Of a stretch of 64,000 nt of DNA, positions 35,644 to 43,561 are shown piece by piece. Location: positions 42,739-106,738 of the forward strand of contig JAJDXM010000086.1 of the NCBI GenBank assembly GCA_022823225.1. The letters run 5' to 3'. How positions within the stretch are numbered: position 1 is the stretch's first letter; each line of letters begins with the position of its first letter. Below the pieces are notes generated by a model, which was not told the DNA's origin, ran no database searches, and was given only the letters and a program-made list of their open reading frames with translations. The stretch is from Gemmatimonadota bacterium (GTDB lineage Bacteria; Gemmatimonadota; Gemmatimonadetes; Longimicrobiales; Gaopeijiaceae). The position numbers and the translations under genes were made by a program.

Positions 35644-36647
35644 TGACTCCCGGCGACCGCTGGATCGGCGTCGACGGCGGCGGGACCCGCTCCCGCGCGC
35701 TCGTCGGTGACGCGGACGGGCGCGATCTGGGTGCGGCGGATGGCGGCCCCGGACTGATCGATCCCGCCGATCCGGGGCGGGCGGTTCGCGCGGTGGCCGA
35801 TGTGGTGCCCCGGGCGGCGGCGGTCGCACAGGTTGCGCTCCCGGTGAAGGGGATGTGGGCGGGACTGGCCGGCGCCGGGCAGGAGGCCGCGCGGGCGGCG
35901 GTCGAGGCCGGGCTGCGGGACGCCGGGCTCGCCGAACGGGTGGCCGTTGGCACGGATGTCGAAGCAGCGCACGCGGATGCGTTCGGCGACGGCGCCGGGA
36001 TCCTGCTGGTGGTCGGCACCGGGTCGGTGGCGCGCGCGGTGGGGCCGGGCGGGGGGGTGGTGACGGTGGGGGGGTGGGGGCACCTCCTGGGCGATGAAGG
36101 GAGCGGCTACAGGATCGGGCTCGACGGCTTGCGTGGTGTGGTGCGGGCGAGCGACGGCAGGGAGCCGCGCACAACGCTCACCCGCGTGCTGTTGCAAGCC
36201 ACGGCCGAGGCCGAGCCGCGCGATCTGTTGGGGTGGGCCGCGCGTGCCACAAAGGGCGAGATCGCGGCGCTCTCGGTCCTGGTGGCCAACGCGGCCAGGG
36301 AAGGGGACACGGTTGCGGCCCGGGTGATCCACCGCGCGCTGGGCGCGATCCGGGAGCATCTGGTGGCTGTGCTTGAGGGGGTGGCGGGGGGGGAGCGGGT
36401 GGCCGGGCCGGACGGGCTGCCCGCGTCGGAGGAGGCAGCCGGGCCGGAGAAGGCCGCCGCGCCGAAGCCGGGACCGGGGTGGGACGGCCGCCCCGCCGTG
36501 GCGATGGTGGGAGGGCTGATCGGCGAGAAGGGCGTGCTGATGGAAGCCGTGAAGGGGATCGTGCTCGACCTGGGGTGCGACGTGCATCCCGGCGCGGTGG
36601 TGCCCGAGCGCGGCGCCCTGCTGCGCGCGATCCGCATGACGGGCTGA
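35643..36647 (+). CDS. BadF/BadG-type N-acetylglucosamine kinase-like protein
   Basis: ASKHA-fold kinase, 334 aa. Phosphate-1 motif GVDGGGTRSRALV near the N-terminus, VVGTGSVA in the second phosphate region, GWGHLLGDEGSGYRIG for substrate contact and AMVGGLI near the C-terminus match the N-acetylglucosamine/N-acetylmuramic-acid kinase group (MurK/NagK). A low-complexity insertion (about 245-285, PASEEAAGPEKAAAPKPG) interrupts the C-terminal part. The GTG start shares one base with the symporter stop. It is the last gene of the salvage operon and would trap the imported sugar as the 6-phosphate. Confidence 0.85.
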   Translation: MTPGDRWIGVDGGGTRSRALVGDADGRDLGAADGGPGLIDPADPGRAVRAVADVVPRAAAVAQVALPVKGMWAGLAGAGQEAARAAVEAGLRDAGLAERVAVGTDVEAAHADAFGDGAGILLVVGTGSVARAVGPGGGVVTVGGWGHLLGDEGSGYRIGLDGLRGVVRASDGREPRTTLTRVLLQATAEAEPRDLLGWAARATKGEIAALSVLVANAAREGDTVAARVIHRALGAIREHLVAVLEGVAGGERVAGPDGLPASEEAAGPEKAAAPKPGPGWDGRPAVAMVGGLIGEKGVLMEAVKGIVLDLGCDVHPGAVVPERGALLRAIRMTG

Positions 36648-36676
36648 ACGGAGACCTGCCTGACCACGGAAGAGTC

Positions 36677-36694
36677 CTCGACATTCGCGTCGAG
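36677..36694 (+). terminator. Weak hairpin after the salvage operon
   Basis: CTCGAC-ATTCGC-GTCGAG, 30 nt after the kinase stop. The stem is perfect but short and no T-tract follows. Confidence 0.3.
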
Positions 36695-36766
36695 CCGCAG
36701 ATCGCTGCCGGCCGCAGACAGGCAGCACGGGTGTGGGAGGGGATGGAGAAGGATTCAGCGTACCCT

Positions 36767-36800
36767 GATTGAAGTTACGCGATTTGGAGGTGCGAGTCCC
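36767..36800 (+). repeat. Left copy of imperfect 34-nt direct repeat
   Basis: The sequence begins GATTGAAG, contains CGATTTGG in the middle and ends GCGAGTCCC. A second copy lies at 40652-40685 in the same orientation, with 29 of 34 positions identical by my alignment. The pair brackets the LRR-metalloprotease gene and the right copy borders an integrase remnant, so it may mark the ends of an inserted cassette. Confidence 0.65.
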
Positions 36801-36827
36801 ACAGCGGTCCGCTTCGGTCCGCATGCG

Positions 36828-36857
36828 TTGGCCGGATGGCCTATTGATGCATATAAT
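36828..36857 (+). promoter_or_regulatory. Promoter of the LRR-metalloprotease gene
   Basis: -35 TTGGCC (36828-36833), 18-nt spacer, perfect -10 TATAAT (36852-36857), about 80 nt before the chosen start. The -10 lies inside ATGCA-TATAATG-TGCAT, a short inverted repeat that could serve as an operator. Confidence 0.6.
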
Positions 36858-36937
36858 GTGCATTTGTGTCCGTATACTTCGCGGAGGCGGCTGGCCGGAA
36901 GGCCCCGGCCATGAAGACCCCGGAGGAGGAGGCTGCC

Positions 36938-39900
36938 ATGCACGCGTTCACGCGACCTGTCCCGGTTCGCGCCCTCGCCATCGCGCTGCCGGTGGTGCTT
37001 GCCGCCTGCGGCGATCCGGCGCCTCCGGTTGATCCTGGCCCGTCGCAGCCGGTGTGGCTGTCGGTGTCTCCGGACTCGGTGAGGCTGAGGTCTTACGGGG
37101 AGCGGGCGCGCTTTCATGCGAGCGTGCGCCCGGAGCCGGCAGCGGGGACGGCGGTGCGGTGGAGCAGCACGGACACGTCGGTGATCACGGTGGACGAGGA
37201 AGGCGAGGCGACGGCGGTGGGCGAGGGGGTGGCGGGCGTGGTGGCGGAGCTGAGTTCGCTGCGGGACACGGCGGTGGTGGTGATGCGGCAGGAGGTCGGG
37301 AGGCTGGAGGTGGTGCGGGAGGGCCAGCGTGCGGGTGCGGGCCAGCCGCTGCCTCAGCGGGTGGGCGTGCGGGTGCTGGACGCCGGGGGAAACCTGTTTG
37401 TGGGCGTCACGACGCGGGTGTACTTCGACGCGTCGGCCGATGGCGGGCGGGCGAATCCGGCGGACGCATTGTGGTGGCCCGCCCGGGAGGAAGTCACGTG
37501 GACGGAGTGGACGCTGGGCCCTGATCCGGGCCAGCAGACGCTGGGAGCGAGGGTGAGAGCGACGAGGGTGACCGCGGAGATCGGGGCGGTGGCTCTGGAG
37601 CCGGACTCGGTGGTGTCGGCGGTGGTGGCGAAATCGGGAGAGGGCCAGGGGGCGCCCGCGGGCGAGGCGCTGTCGGAGCCGGTGGTGGTGGCGGTGGTGG
37701 ACACGCTGGGCCGGCGGGTACCGGGCGCGACGGTGCGGTTCGAGCCGGCGCCCGGGCACGGCCGGGCCGAGCCGGCCGAGACGCGAAGCGATGGTGAGGG
37801 CGCTGCGGCGACGAGGTGGACGCTTGGGGAGGCGCCGGGCGCGCAGACGCTGGTGGTGCGGGCGGGGGCCGGAGCGAGCGTGGAGATCGGGGCGACGGCG
37901 CAGAGCGGCGAGGGGGTGTGCCCGCGCACGCCGGCGGTGGCGGAGGAGATCGTAAGGCTGGCCGGAGCGGCGAACTGCGCCGAGGTGACGGAGGCGGATC
38001 TGGCCGGGATCAGGGAGTTGAATCTCGCCCGCCGGGGCATCGCGAGCCTGAGGAGCGGGGACTTCGCGGGTCTGACGGGCATGCGGGGATTGGGGCTTGA
38101 GTACAACAGCCTGACGGAACTGCCGCCGGACCTCTTCCAAGGACTGCTCAAAGTGGGGTATTTGCGCCTCAACGCCAACCACTTGACGGAACTGCCGCCG
38201 GACGTCTTCCGGGGGCTGACGGGGCTGCGGGGGCTGTTCCTGAGAGACAACGCATTGACGGAACTGCCACAGGGGGTGTTTGCCGGGCTCCGGCTCGGGC
38301 AGCTCTGGTTGGACGGGAACCGGCTGGGTGAGCTGCCGCCGGACATCTTCGACGGCCTCAACTCCCTGTTCGACCTGAAGTTGGGCGGCAATGCGCTGAC
38401 GGAGCTTCCGCCTACGGTGTTCGAAGGCCTCAACCTGTCGAGCCTGGACTTGGGCATCAACCGCCTGGAAGCGTTGCCACCGCGGATCTTCGCGAGCATG
38501 CCGCGCCTGCGATGGCTCTACCTGGACCAGAACCGGCTGACCGAGCTTCCACCGGGGATCTTCGACGGCCTGGCGAACCTGAAGCAGTTGGATCTCTATG
38601 GGCTGGGTGTTCGAGGCACGGTATTCGAGCTGCCGCCGGGCATCTTCGTCGATCTTGAGCGGCTGGAGGTGCTGAACCTCCGCGGCACCAAAGTGCGCGA
38701 CTTTCGCCCGGACGTGTTCGAACATCTGACGGAGCTTCGGGAACTGGACATCGCACACACGTTTCCGCCCGGGTTGCCGCCCGGCGTATTCCGCGGGCTG
38801 GGGAAACTCAGGGAGCTGAAACTGTACTACAATGAACTCACCGAACTGCCGCCCCGGATGTTCGTGGGGCTGCACGGTCTCGAGTCCGTGGTGGCACATC
38901 TGAACCCCGGCTCGCCGTTCCCGGTGCGGGTGGAGCTGGCGCGGTCGGACACCGCCGACGTGCTGGCGGCGGGCCCGGCGAGGGTGGTAATGCGGGTGCC
39001 GGACGGGTCGCCGTTCGCGTTGCGGATGCCGGTGAGGGTTCAGCTGGGCAGTGCTTCGGCGCCCTGGCTGGAGGTGGGGCCGGGCGACACGGTGAGCGCG
39101 CCGCTGGTGGTTGAACGGCCGGCGGGCAGCACGGAGGCGGTGCACCTGAGCTTCGGGCAGCTGTCGGAGCTGCCGCGCGAGTTCGTGGGACTCGAGGTGG
39201 CGGCGGGCGGACCGCTCGCGCTGTTCGCGCCGTCGGACAACCGGAGTCCGGTGGTGGCCGAGCAGATCCGGGTGCACTGGCTGCAGGCCGGCGGCGCGCC
39301 GGTCGAGCTGGCGCTGGCGCCGCACTTCTCGGACCCCGACGGCGACTCGCTCGCCCACGAGACAAGGACGGAGGACGGCGGGCGGGTGGCCGGGGCGAGC
39401 ATCTCGGGCGGGGCGCTGTGGATCGAGCCGCGGGCCGAGGGCGAGGTCGAATTGGTGGTGGAGGCGCGCGATCCCCGCGGCCTGCGGGCCTCGCAGCGGA
39501 TGAGGGTCGTGGTGGCGCCGCCGGCGAATCCGGACCGGTTCGACATCCACCTGCTCTTCGGCCGGGACTTTCCGGAGGCCTTCCGAACCCAGGTGCGGCG
39601 CGCGGCGGACCGATGGGAGGAGGTGGTGACGGGCGACCTGCCGGACGTGCCGTTCTCCCACCTCGAGCGCAACGGCGGCCCACGGCTCGAGGGCACCGTG
39701 GACGACCTCGTGATCATCAACGATTATCAGTACGGTGACTTCTACTCCGCGCTTGCGGGCGATTGCGCCGTGCGCGAGGAGTCGAAGCTGACGCTCTGCG
39801 GCGTCATCCAGTGGCAGCCAGACTTCATCGAAGCGCAGTCCCACGCTCGCCACTACAGCGTCGCGCTCCACGAGATGGGCCACATCCTGGGTTTTGGTGG

Positions 39901-40336
39901 ATCGAGGTGGGGCGACATGTACCGGGTGCTCGAGGGGACGTCGCCACCCGAACGGTACTTCCCGGGCACGCTGGCGGTGGCGGCGTTCAACGCGGCGGGC
40001 GGCCTGGAGTACGATGGCCCCAGGGTGCCCTTGGACGAAAGGATCGTGAGTCACTGGCACGGAGGCGTGATCGGCTACGAGATCATGGGCTCGAACGCGC
40101 CATGCATCAGCGCGATCACGGTGCAGGCCCTGGCCGACGTGGGGCATGTGGTCGACGTGAGCAAGGCTGATCCATACACGCTGTCCGGGGGGTGCGGCAA
40201 CAACGCCGCCGGAGACGCGGCGGCTGCGTACGGGGCCGATGGCCAGATGATAGTCGAACTCGCCGACGACATCCTCCGGGAGCCCGTCATGGTCGTCGAC
40301 TCCACCGGCAAGGTGGTGGCCATCATCCGGAACTGA
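36938..40336 (+). CDS. Multidomain surface lipoprotein: Ig-like, LRR and leishmanolysin-like metalloprotease
   Basis: A 1132-residue lipoprotein with lipobox VVLAAC near residue 24. The start at 36938 has a GGAGGAGGAGG Shine-Dalgarno; earlier in-frame starts do not. Order of parts: a BIG2-type Ig domain (about 35-110), a second Ig-like region (about 110-330), about 12 leucine-rich repeats of the LTELPPDVFRGL type (about 355-650), a cadherin/Ig-like segment (about 765-855, NRSPV...FSDPDGDSL), and a C-terminal metalloprotease with HEMGHILGFG (His978, Glu979, His982) and EIMGSNAPCISAITVQALADVGHVVD-like sequence typical of leishmanolysin homologues. It is probably exported and adhesive or host/prey-directed. 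It sits between direct repeats (36767, 40652) beside an integrase relic. Confidence 0.85.
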   Translation: MHAFTRPVPVRALAIALPVVLAACGDPAPPVDPGPSQPVWLSVSPDSVRLRSYGERARFHASVRPEPAAGTAVRWSSTDTSVITVDEEGEATAVGEGVAGVVAELSSLRDTAVVVMRQEVGRLEVVREGQRAGAGQPLPQRVGVRVLDAGGNLFVGVTTRVYFDASADGGRANPADALWWPAREEVTWTEWTLGPDPGQQTLGARVRATRVTAEIGAVALEPDSVVSAVVAKSGEGQGAPAGEALSEPVVVAVVDTLGRRVPGATVRFEPAPGHGRAEPAETRSDGEGAAATRWTLGEAPGAQTLVVRAGAGASVEIGATAQSGEGVCPRTPAVAEEIVRLAGAANCAEVTEADLAGIRELNLARRGIASLRSGDFAGLTGMRGLGLEYNSLTELPPDLFQGLLKVGYLRLNANHLTELPPDVFRGLTGLRGLFLRDNALTELPQGVFAGLRLGQLWLDGNRLGELPPDIFDGLNSLFDLKLGGNALTELPPTVFEGLNLSSLDLGINRLEALPPRIFASMPRLRWLYLDQNRLTELPPGIFDGLANLKQLDLYGLGVRGTVFELPPGIFVDLERLEVLNLRGTKVRDFRPDVFEHLTELRELDIAHTFPPGLPPGVFRGLGKLRELKLYYNELTELPPRMFVGLHGLESVVAHLNPGSPFPVRVELARSDTADVLAAGPARVVMRVPDGSPFALRMPVRVQLGSASAPWLEVGPGDTVSAPLVVERPAGSTEAVHLSFGQLSELPREFVGLEVAAGGPLALFAPSDNRSPVVAEQIRVHWLQAGGAPVELALAPHFSDPDGDSLAHETRTEDGGRVAGASISGGALWIEPRAEGEVELVVEARDPRGLRASQRMRVVVAPPANPDRFDIHLLFGRDFPEAFRTQVRRAADRWEEVVTGDLPDVPFSHLERNGGPRLEGTVDDLVIINDYQYGDFYSALAGDCAVREESKLTLCGVIQWQPDFIEAQSHARHYSVALHEMGHILGFGGSRWGDMYRVLEGTSPPERYFPGTLAVAAFNAAGGLEYDGPRVPLDERIVSHWHGGVIGYEIMGSNAPCISAITVQALADVGHVVDVSKADPYTLSGGCGNNAAGDAAAAYGADGQMIVELADDILREPVMVVDSTGKVVAIIRN

Positions 40337-40361
40337 CCGGGGGGGACGTTCGGACCCGCCA

Positions 40362-40377
40362 CCGCTCGCTGGAGCGG
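40362..40377 (+). terminator. Candidate terminator hairpin after the LRR gene
   Basis: CCGCTC-GCTG-GAGCGG, a perfect 6-bp stem with a 4-nt loop, 26 nt downstream of the stop codon. There is no T-tract. Confidence 0.4.
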
Positions 40378-40606
40378 ATCAGGGCCGTTGGTGTGGTGTG
40401 GGCGCTACGTGGCGCTCGACGCGTCCGCGGCCTGGGTCGCGCGGCGATCCGCGCCGGAGCCGAATCACAAGTCCCGCCATCTGATGCGGTATTCCCGCTA
40501 AACCGGTACGGCGGCATCACTGTACGGGCCAACGGCAAGAAGCGCAGATCGTGCAGTCCTGGTTAGACTTGGACTGTTTGCTGCCGTGATTGGCGTTGCC
40601 CGGAAC

Positions 40607-40621
40607 CTGCCATTTTGGCAG
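40607..40621. repeat. Isolated copy of the CTGCCATTTTGGCAG palindrome
   Basis: This is identical to the three perfect palindromes upstream of dnaK (12242-12327) and is extended by one C and one G to 17 bp. It lies downstream of the LRR gene and next to the right 34-nt repeat, where no strong promoter is evident. Confidence 0.75.
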
Positions 40622-40651
40622 GAGGTCTCGGGGTCGACTTCGCTTTGCCCG

Positions 40652-40685
40652 GATTGAAGCCACACGATTTGGCGGCGCGAGTCCC
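40652..40685 (+). repeat. Right copy of imperfect 34-nt direct repeat
   Basis: This is the partner of 36767-36800. Its 3' part forms TGGCGG-CGCGAGTC-CCGCCA, a T-arm-like hairpin, at 40670-40689. The left copy has lost this pairing. It sits between the LRR gene and the integrase relic. Confidence 0.65.
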
Positions 40686-40709
40686 GCCAATTGACTCCCG
40701 CTGTTCGCG

Positions 40710-41150
40710 AGAGGAGTGGACCCGCCGCCGCTCGTCGAGCGCCTTCTTCGGCCCTATCCCACCAGACGCGCGCCAGCGGGCTGCTGACGCTCCTTGCGGG
40801 ATCCCTGGGCGCGGGCAATACGGGGGCGTCGCAGGACACCGAGCGCCTCGGCGGTCACAGGCGTCCGATGCTCGAAGCCCGATTTCTCGTGCTCCGCGCG
40901 CCACCGAATGACCCCGGCTCTCATGTCGATGTCGGGCCACCGGAGCTGGCGGATGGCGCCGATCCGGTGCCCGGTCTCGTGCGCGAGCACGAGGGCCACG
41001 CGGAAGCGCCAATCGATCTCGGCGGACACCCGGAGCATGGCCTCGCACTCCGCCTGAGTATGGCAAGAGGTTCCGCCTGCTTCGCCGGAGTCGACTGGGG
41101 CACTGAGACCCCGGAGCGGGTCAGGTGGACCGACACCCGGAACCTTGCGG
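40710..41150 (-). pseudogene. Decayed tyrosine recombinase/integrase
   Basis: The leftward frame from about 41150 to 40843 encodes an integrase-like catalytic segment including FRVALVLAHETGHRIGAIR and LRWPDIDM, with the box I Arg, then EHEKSGFEHRTPVTAEAL. The homologous continuation (PVLPAPRDPARS, LARVWWDRAEEGA) is in another frame from about 40839, so a frameshift lies near 40840. The N-terminal core-binding domain and the C-terminal box II His/Arg and Tyr are absent. It is therefore a 5'-truncated, frameshifted and 3'-truncated relic. It probably marks past mobility of the neighbouring LRR cassette. Confidence 0.7.
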
Positions 41151-41288
41151 CGATCCGGGTGGTGCGGGCCGCGCGCAGCGATTGGCGACGGGAGTGGCGC
41201 TACGGGTGAGGTGACGGAATTGTGCGTTTGCGCCAGCGGTAATCAAGAGGGGCGATAATGTTCCAATGTGGTATCGACACGGGCTGCC

Positions 41289-41333
41289 TGTCAACTAGTC
41301 GCACTTGACATCACGGTGGATCATGACTAGAGC
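41289..41333 (+). promoter_or_regulatory. Promoter with inverted repeat, upstream of the 8-Cys/propeller/ABC operon
   Basis: TTGACA (41305-41310) with a 17-nt spacer to TAGAGC (41328-41333), a weak -10. The -35 is one arm of an inverted repeat: TGTCAA (41289-41294), 10 nt, TTGACA. A second palindrome, CTAGA-GCT-TCTAG, begins at the -10. Either could be an operator. The first gene starts 69 nt downstream. Confidence 0.5.
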
Positions 41334-41401
41334 TTCTAGGTGTAGTCTCCGAGTGATTGGCCGGTCGATAAAGGTTCCACTTTTTCGATGGAAGGCATCT
41401 C

Positions 41402-41743
41402 ATGTTCAGTTTCAAGGCGTTCATCGCTCCCATCCTAGCGGTGTCAATCCTGGTAGTTTCACCCACCGTTACGGTCTTGGCCAGCGGAATCGATTCTGGT
41501 TACGCAAGCGCCCCAGAGCAAGCGCGATGTAAGCTCTGCAAGGAGGACTGTTTCATCTTGCAGGACGCGAAATACGAAGCCTGCAGGGAGGGATTGGAAT
41601 GGTGGCAGATTCCCGACCTGGCCTGGTGTTGGATCCTACGACATGACGGTAGGGAAGTTTGCAAGATGTTGAACGGATGCCACTACGCCGGCGAAGACCG
41701 ATGTGACATCGAGCAGGTAATCCAGGACGAAGTCGTTAGGTGA
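41402..41743 (+). CDS. Exported cysteine-rich small protein (8 Cys), unknown function
   Basis: A 113-residue protein with a signal peptide (FIAPILAVSILVVSPTVTVLAS). The mature part of about 85 residues has eight cysteines (RCKLCKEDC at its start, then AC, WC, VC, GC and RC) and several tryptophans, and is expected to be disulfide-rich. The ATG has GGAAGG upstream. Its stop overlaps the GTG of the propeller gene (GTGA), the first of a chain of close couplings into an ABC exporter. It could be an exported effector, a ligand or a precursor peptide. I recognise no family. Confidence 0.75.
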   Translation: MFSFKAFIAPILAVSILVVSPTVTVLASGIDSGYASAPEQARCKLCKEDCFILQDAKYEACREGLEWWQIPDLAWCWILRHDGREVCKMLNGCHYAGEDRCDIEQVIQDEVVR

Positions 41744-42828
41744 CGGAAGTCACGCCTACGCGTTTCAGTGCGATCATTGTGTACGGCGGGCTCTGTCTCG
41801 CGCTCGGCGCTTTATCTTGGAGTCTGGTCGTGGCGGCGGGAATCCATCGCGGACGGACCGAAGCGTACGATCAACCGGTAGCCGAGTATTCCGGCCCTGT
41901 TGGTCCACCGAGCGACGCAGTGCTCGTGCCGGTCATCGGTGCCGCTCGGGATGCCGCCTTGCTGGACCACGTGTGGTATGTCCTCGACCGATCCGGCGCG
42001 AGGTTACACCGTATTGATGCGACGGGGGCCCATCTCGGGAGCTTCGCGGGGGAGGGTGGAGGACCGGGTGAACTGCGTATGCCCCGAGCGATCACAAACC
42101 ATGGGGATACCGTGGTGGTGGCCGAGTGGCGCAGTATCGTTCTGTACAAGCCGGACGGCACCATCATCGAGCGTCGCAGGGTTGAATTCCCGGGAGGCTG
42201 TCCCGGAGCCGCAGCGGCTGATGTGACGTCGTCGTCGAGGGGACTCCTGCTGCTGGCCCGATGCGCTCCTGGAGGCGAGTTCGAGGCCATCGTGGTGCAA
42301 GAGGCCAGTCAATCCGGTCAGCAGCCCGTGGCATTTCGCGCTGTCAGCCCTGACGACGAGAAGGTAGGGACCGCTTTCCGGGACATGGTCGTCCTCGCAG
42401 CGCATCCACATGGCTTCGTCTTCGGTCATCCCAACGACGCTTGCCTCGGAATCTTTGACGTCGATGGGGAAGTCACGGATTCGGTGTGTCACGATTGGAT
42501 CCAGCGACAGCCCTACACGGCGGTAGAAAGCGAGGATTGGGAGGGACTGCACACTGCGGCACGCAGTCTCGGCGTGACCGTGCGGGTGCCCGAGTTCTAT
42601 CCGCCGTTCCACCAGGTGTTCGTCGACGACGATGTAGGGCTCGTCTACAGCACTCCGGTCGCCGGCCGAATAGACCAGTCGCAACTCGTCAGTGACAATG
42701 GGGAGCACGGAACCGTGCTCGAAATTCCTCCAGCCGACGCCGTCTTTCTGGAGGGCAACTCGGTGCTGGCGGTGTGGTATGACGCCGATGCGACCTGGGT
42801 CAGAGTCTACGATACCGACGGCAGGTAG
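41740..42828 (+). CDS. Membrane-anchored 6-bladed beta-propeller protein
   Basis: A 362-residue protein with one N-terminal helix (about 12-32: IIVYGGLCLALGALSWSLVV) and an extracytoplasmic propeller made of repeated strands (HVWYVLDRSGARLHRIDATG, GDTVVVAEWRSIVLYKPDG, GFVFGHPNDACLGIFDVDG and others). GEGGGPGELRMPRAI is the inter-blade motif also seen in the propeller lipoprotein at 27312 (GGVGEGPSEYRSPDAV). It is translationally coupled to the 8-Cys protein and followed by the ABC ATPase after 1 nt. It may bind or process the exported peptide, or sense a ligand. Confidence 0.72.
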   Translation: MTEVTPTRFSAIIVYGGLCLALGALSWSLVVAAGIHRGRTEAYDQPVAEYSGPVGPPSDAVLVPVIGAARDAALLDHVWYVLDRSGARLHRIDATGAHLGSFAGEGGGPGELRMPRAITNHGDTVVVAEWRSIVLYKPDGTIIERRRVEFPGGCPGAAAADVTSSSRGLLLLARCAPGGEFEAIVVQEASQSGQQPVAFRAVSPDDEKVGTAFRDMVVLAAHPHGFVFGHPNDACLGIFDVDGEVTDSVCHDWIQRQPYTAVESEDWEGLHTAARSLGVTVRVPEFYPPFHQVFVDDDVGLVYSTPVAGRIDQSQLVSDNGEHGTVLEIPPADAVFLEGNSVLAVWYDADATWVRVYDTDGR

Positions 42829-42829
42829 C

Positions 42830-43561
42830 GTGAGCGCGCACGAGCCCCACATTTCGGCTGCGGAAGTCACGGCTTCCTACAAGGGCGTCGGTCGCCGCCA
42901 TGTGGCGTTGCGCAACGTCACTCTCGAGGTGTTTCCCGGCGCGATCTCTGCCCTTGTTGGTCCCAACGGAGCGGGAAAGACGACGCTGTTTCGGGTGCTG
43001 CTGGGCTTTCTGCGGCCGGACAGCGGGTGCTGCCGCGTGGGCGGTCTCGAGCCCGTCGAATTCAGGCGGCGGCACGGCGTCGCCTACGTCCCGGAGTTCC
43101 CCGCGTTTCCGCGCGGATGGGCGTGCCGTGACATCTTGGGGCGGAGCGTGGATCTGGCCGTTCGTCCCCACGGACGCGCGGATGCGTTCGCCCTGGCGCT
43201 GGAAAGGGCCGGACTTGACCACCGCACCCTGTCACGAAGGGCTCGAAGATGCTCGAATGGAACACAGCGGCGGCTGTCGATCGCCTCCGCCCTCATCGGT
43301 GACCCGGAGGTCGTCCTACTCGACGAGCCCTTCGCTGGCCTTGATCCGCCGGCACGGGCCGCACTGCGGCGGGAGATTCAACGTGCGCGCGAGGGTGGTG
43401 CGGTTGTGCTTGTCGCCACGCATGACCTGGCGGAGGTCGCTCGTCTGGCCGACAGGATCGTGGCTATGTCAGGGGGCGGTATCACGGACACCAGGACCGT
43501 GACCGCAAACGATAAGTTGTCCGTGGCGGACTTGGAGACGGAGTTGTTCGGCGAGCGATGA
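42830..43561 (+). CDS. ABC transporter ATP-binding protein with unusual signature
   Basis: A 243-residue ATPase. Walker A is GPNGAGKT and Walker B VVLLDEPFAGLD, with the H-loop in ATHDLAEV. The signature region reads CSNGTQRRLSIA in place of LSGGQ, so it is atypical. The GTG at 42830 was chosen because it follows the propeller stop by 1 nt; longer frames overlap the propeller gene and encode unrelated sequence. The stop overlaps the permease start (ATGA). It probably pairs with that single permease as an exporter homodimer. Confidence 0.85.
   Translation: MSAHEPHISAAEVTASYKGVGRRHVALRNVTLEVFPGAISALVGPNGAGKTTLFRVLLGFLRPDSGCCRVGGLEPVEFRRRHGVAYVPEFPAFPRGWACRDILGRSVDLAVRPHGRADAFALALERAGLDHRTLSRRARRCSNGTQRRLSIASALIGDPEVVLLDEPFAGLDPPARAALRREIQRAREGGAVVLVATHDLAEVARLADRIVAMSGGGITDTRTVTANDKLSVADLETELFGER

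Noticed and set aside
36755..40147. 1130-residue open frame on the - strand opposite the LRR gene
   Set aside because: It is Arg/His-rich shadow coding. The + strand product has a lipobox, LRRs and a zinc protease motif with a strong Shine-Dalgarno.
40652..40689. tRNA pseudogene from the T-arm-like hairpin
   Set aside because: Only a T-arm-like stem-loop is present and the second copy at 36767 lacks the pairing. No acceptor or anticodon arm exists.
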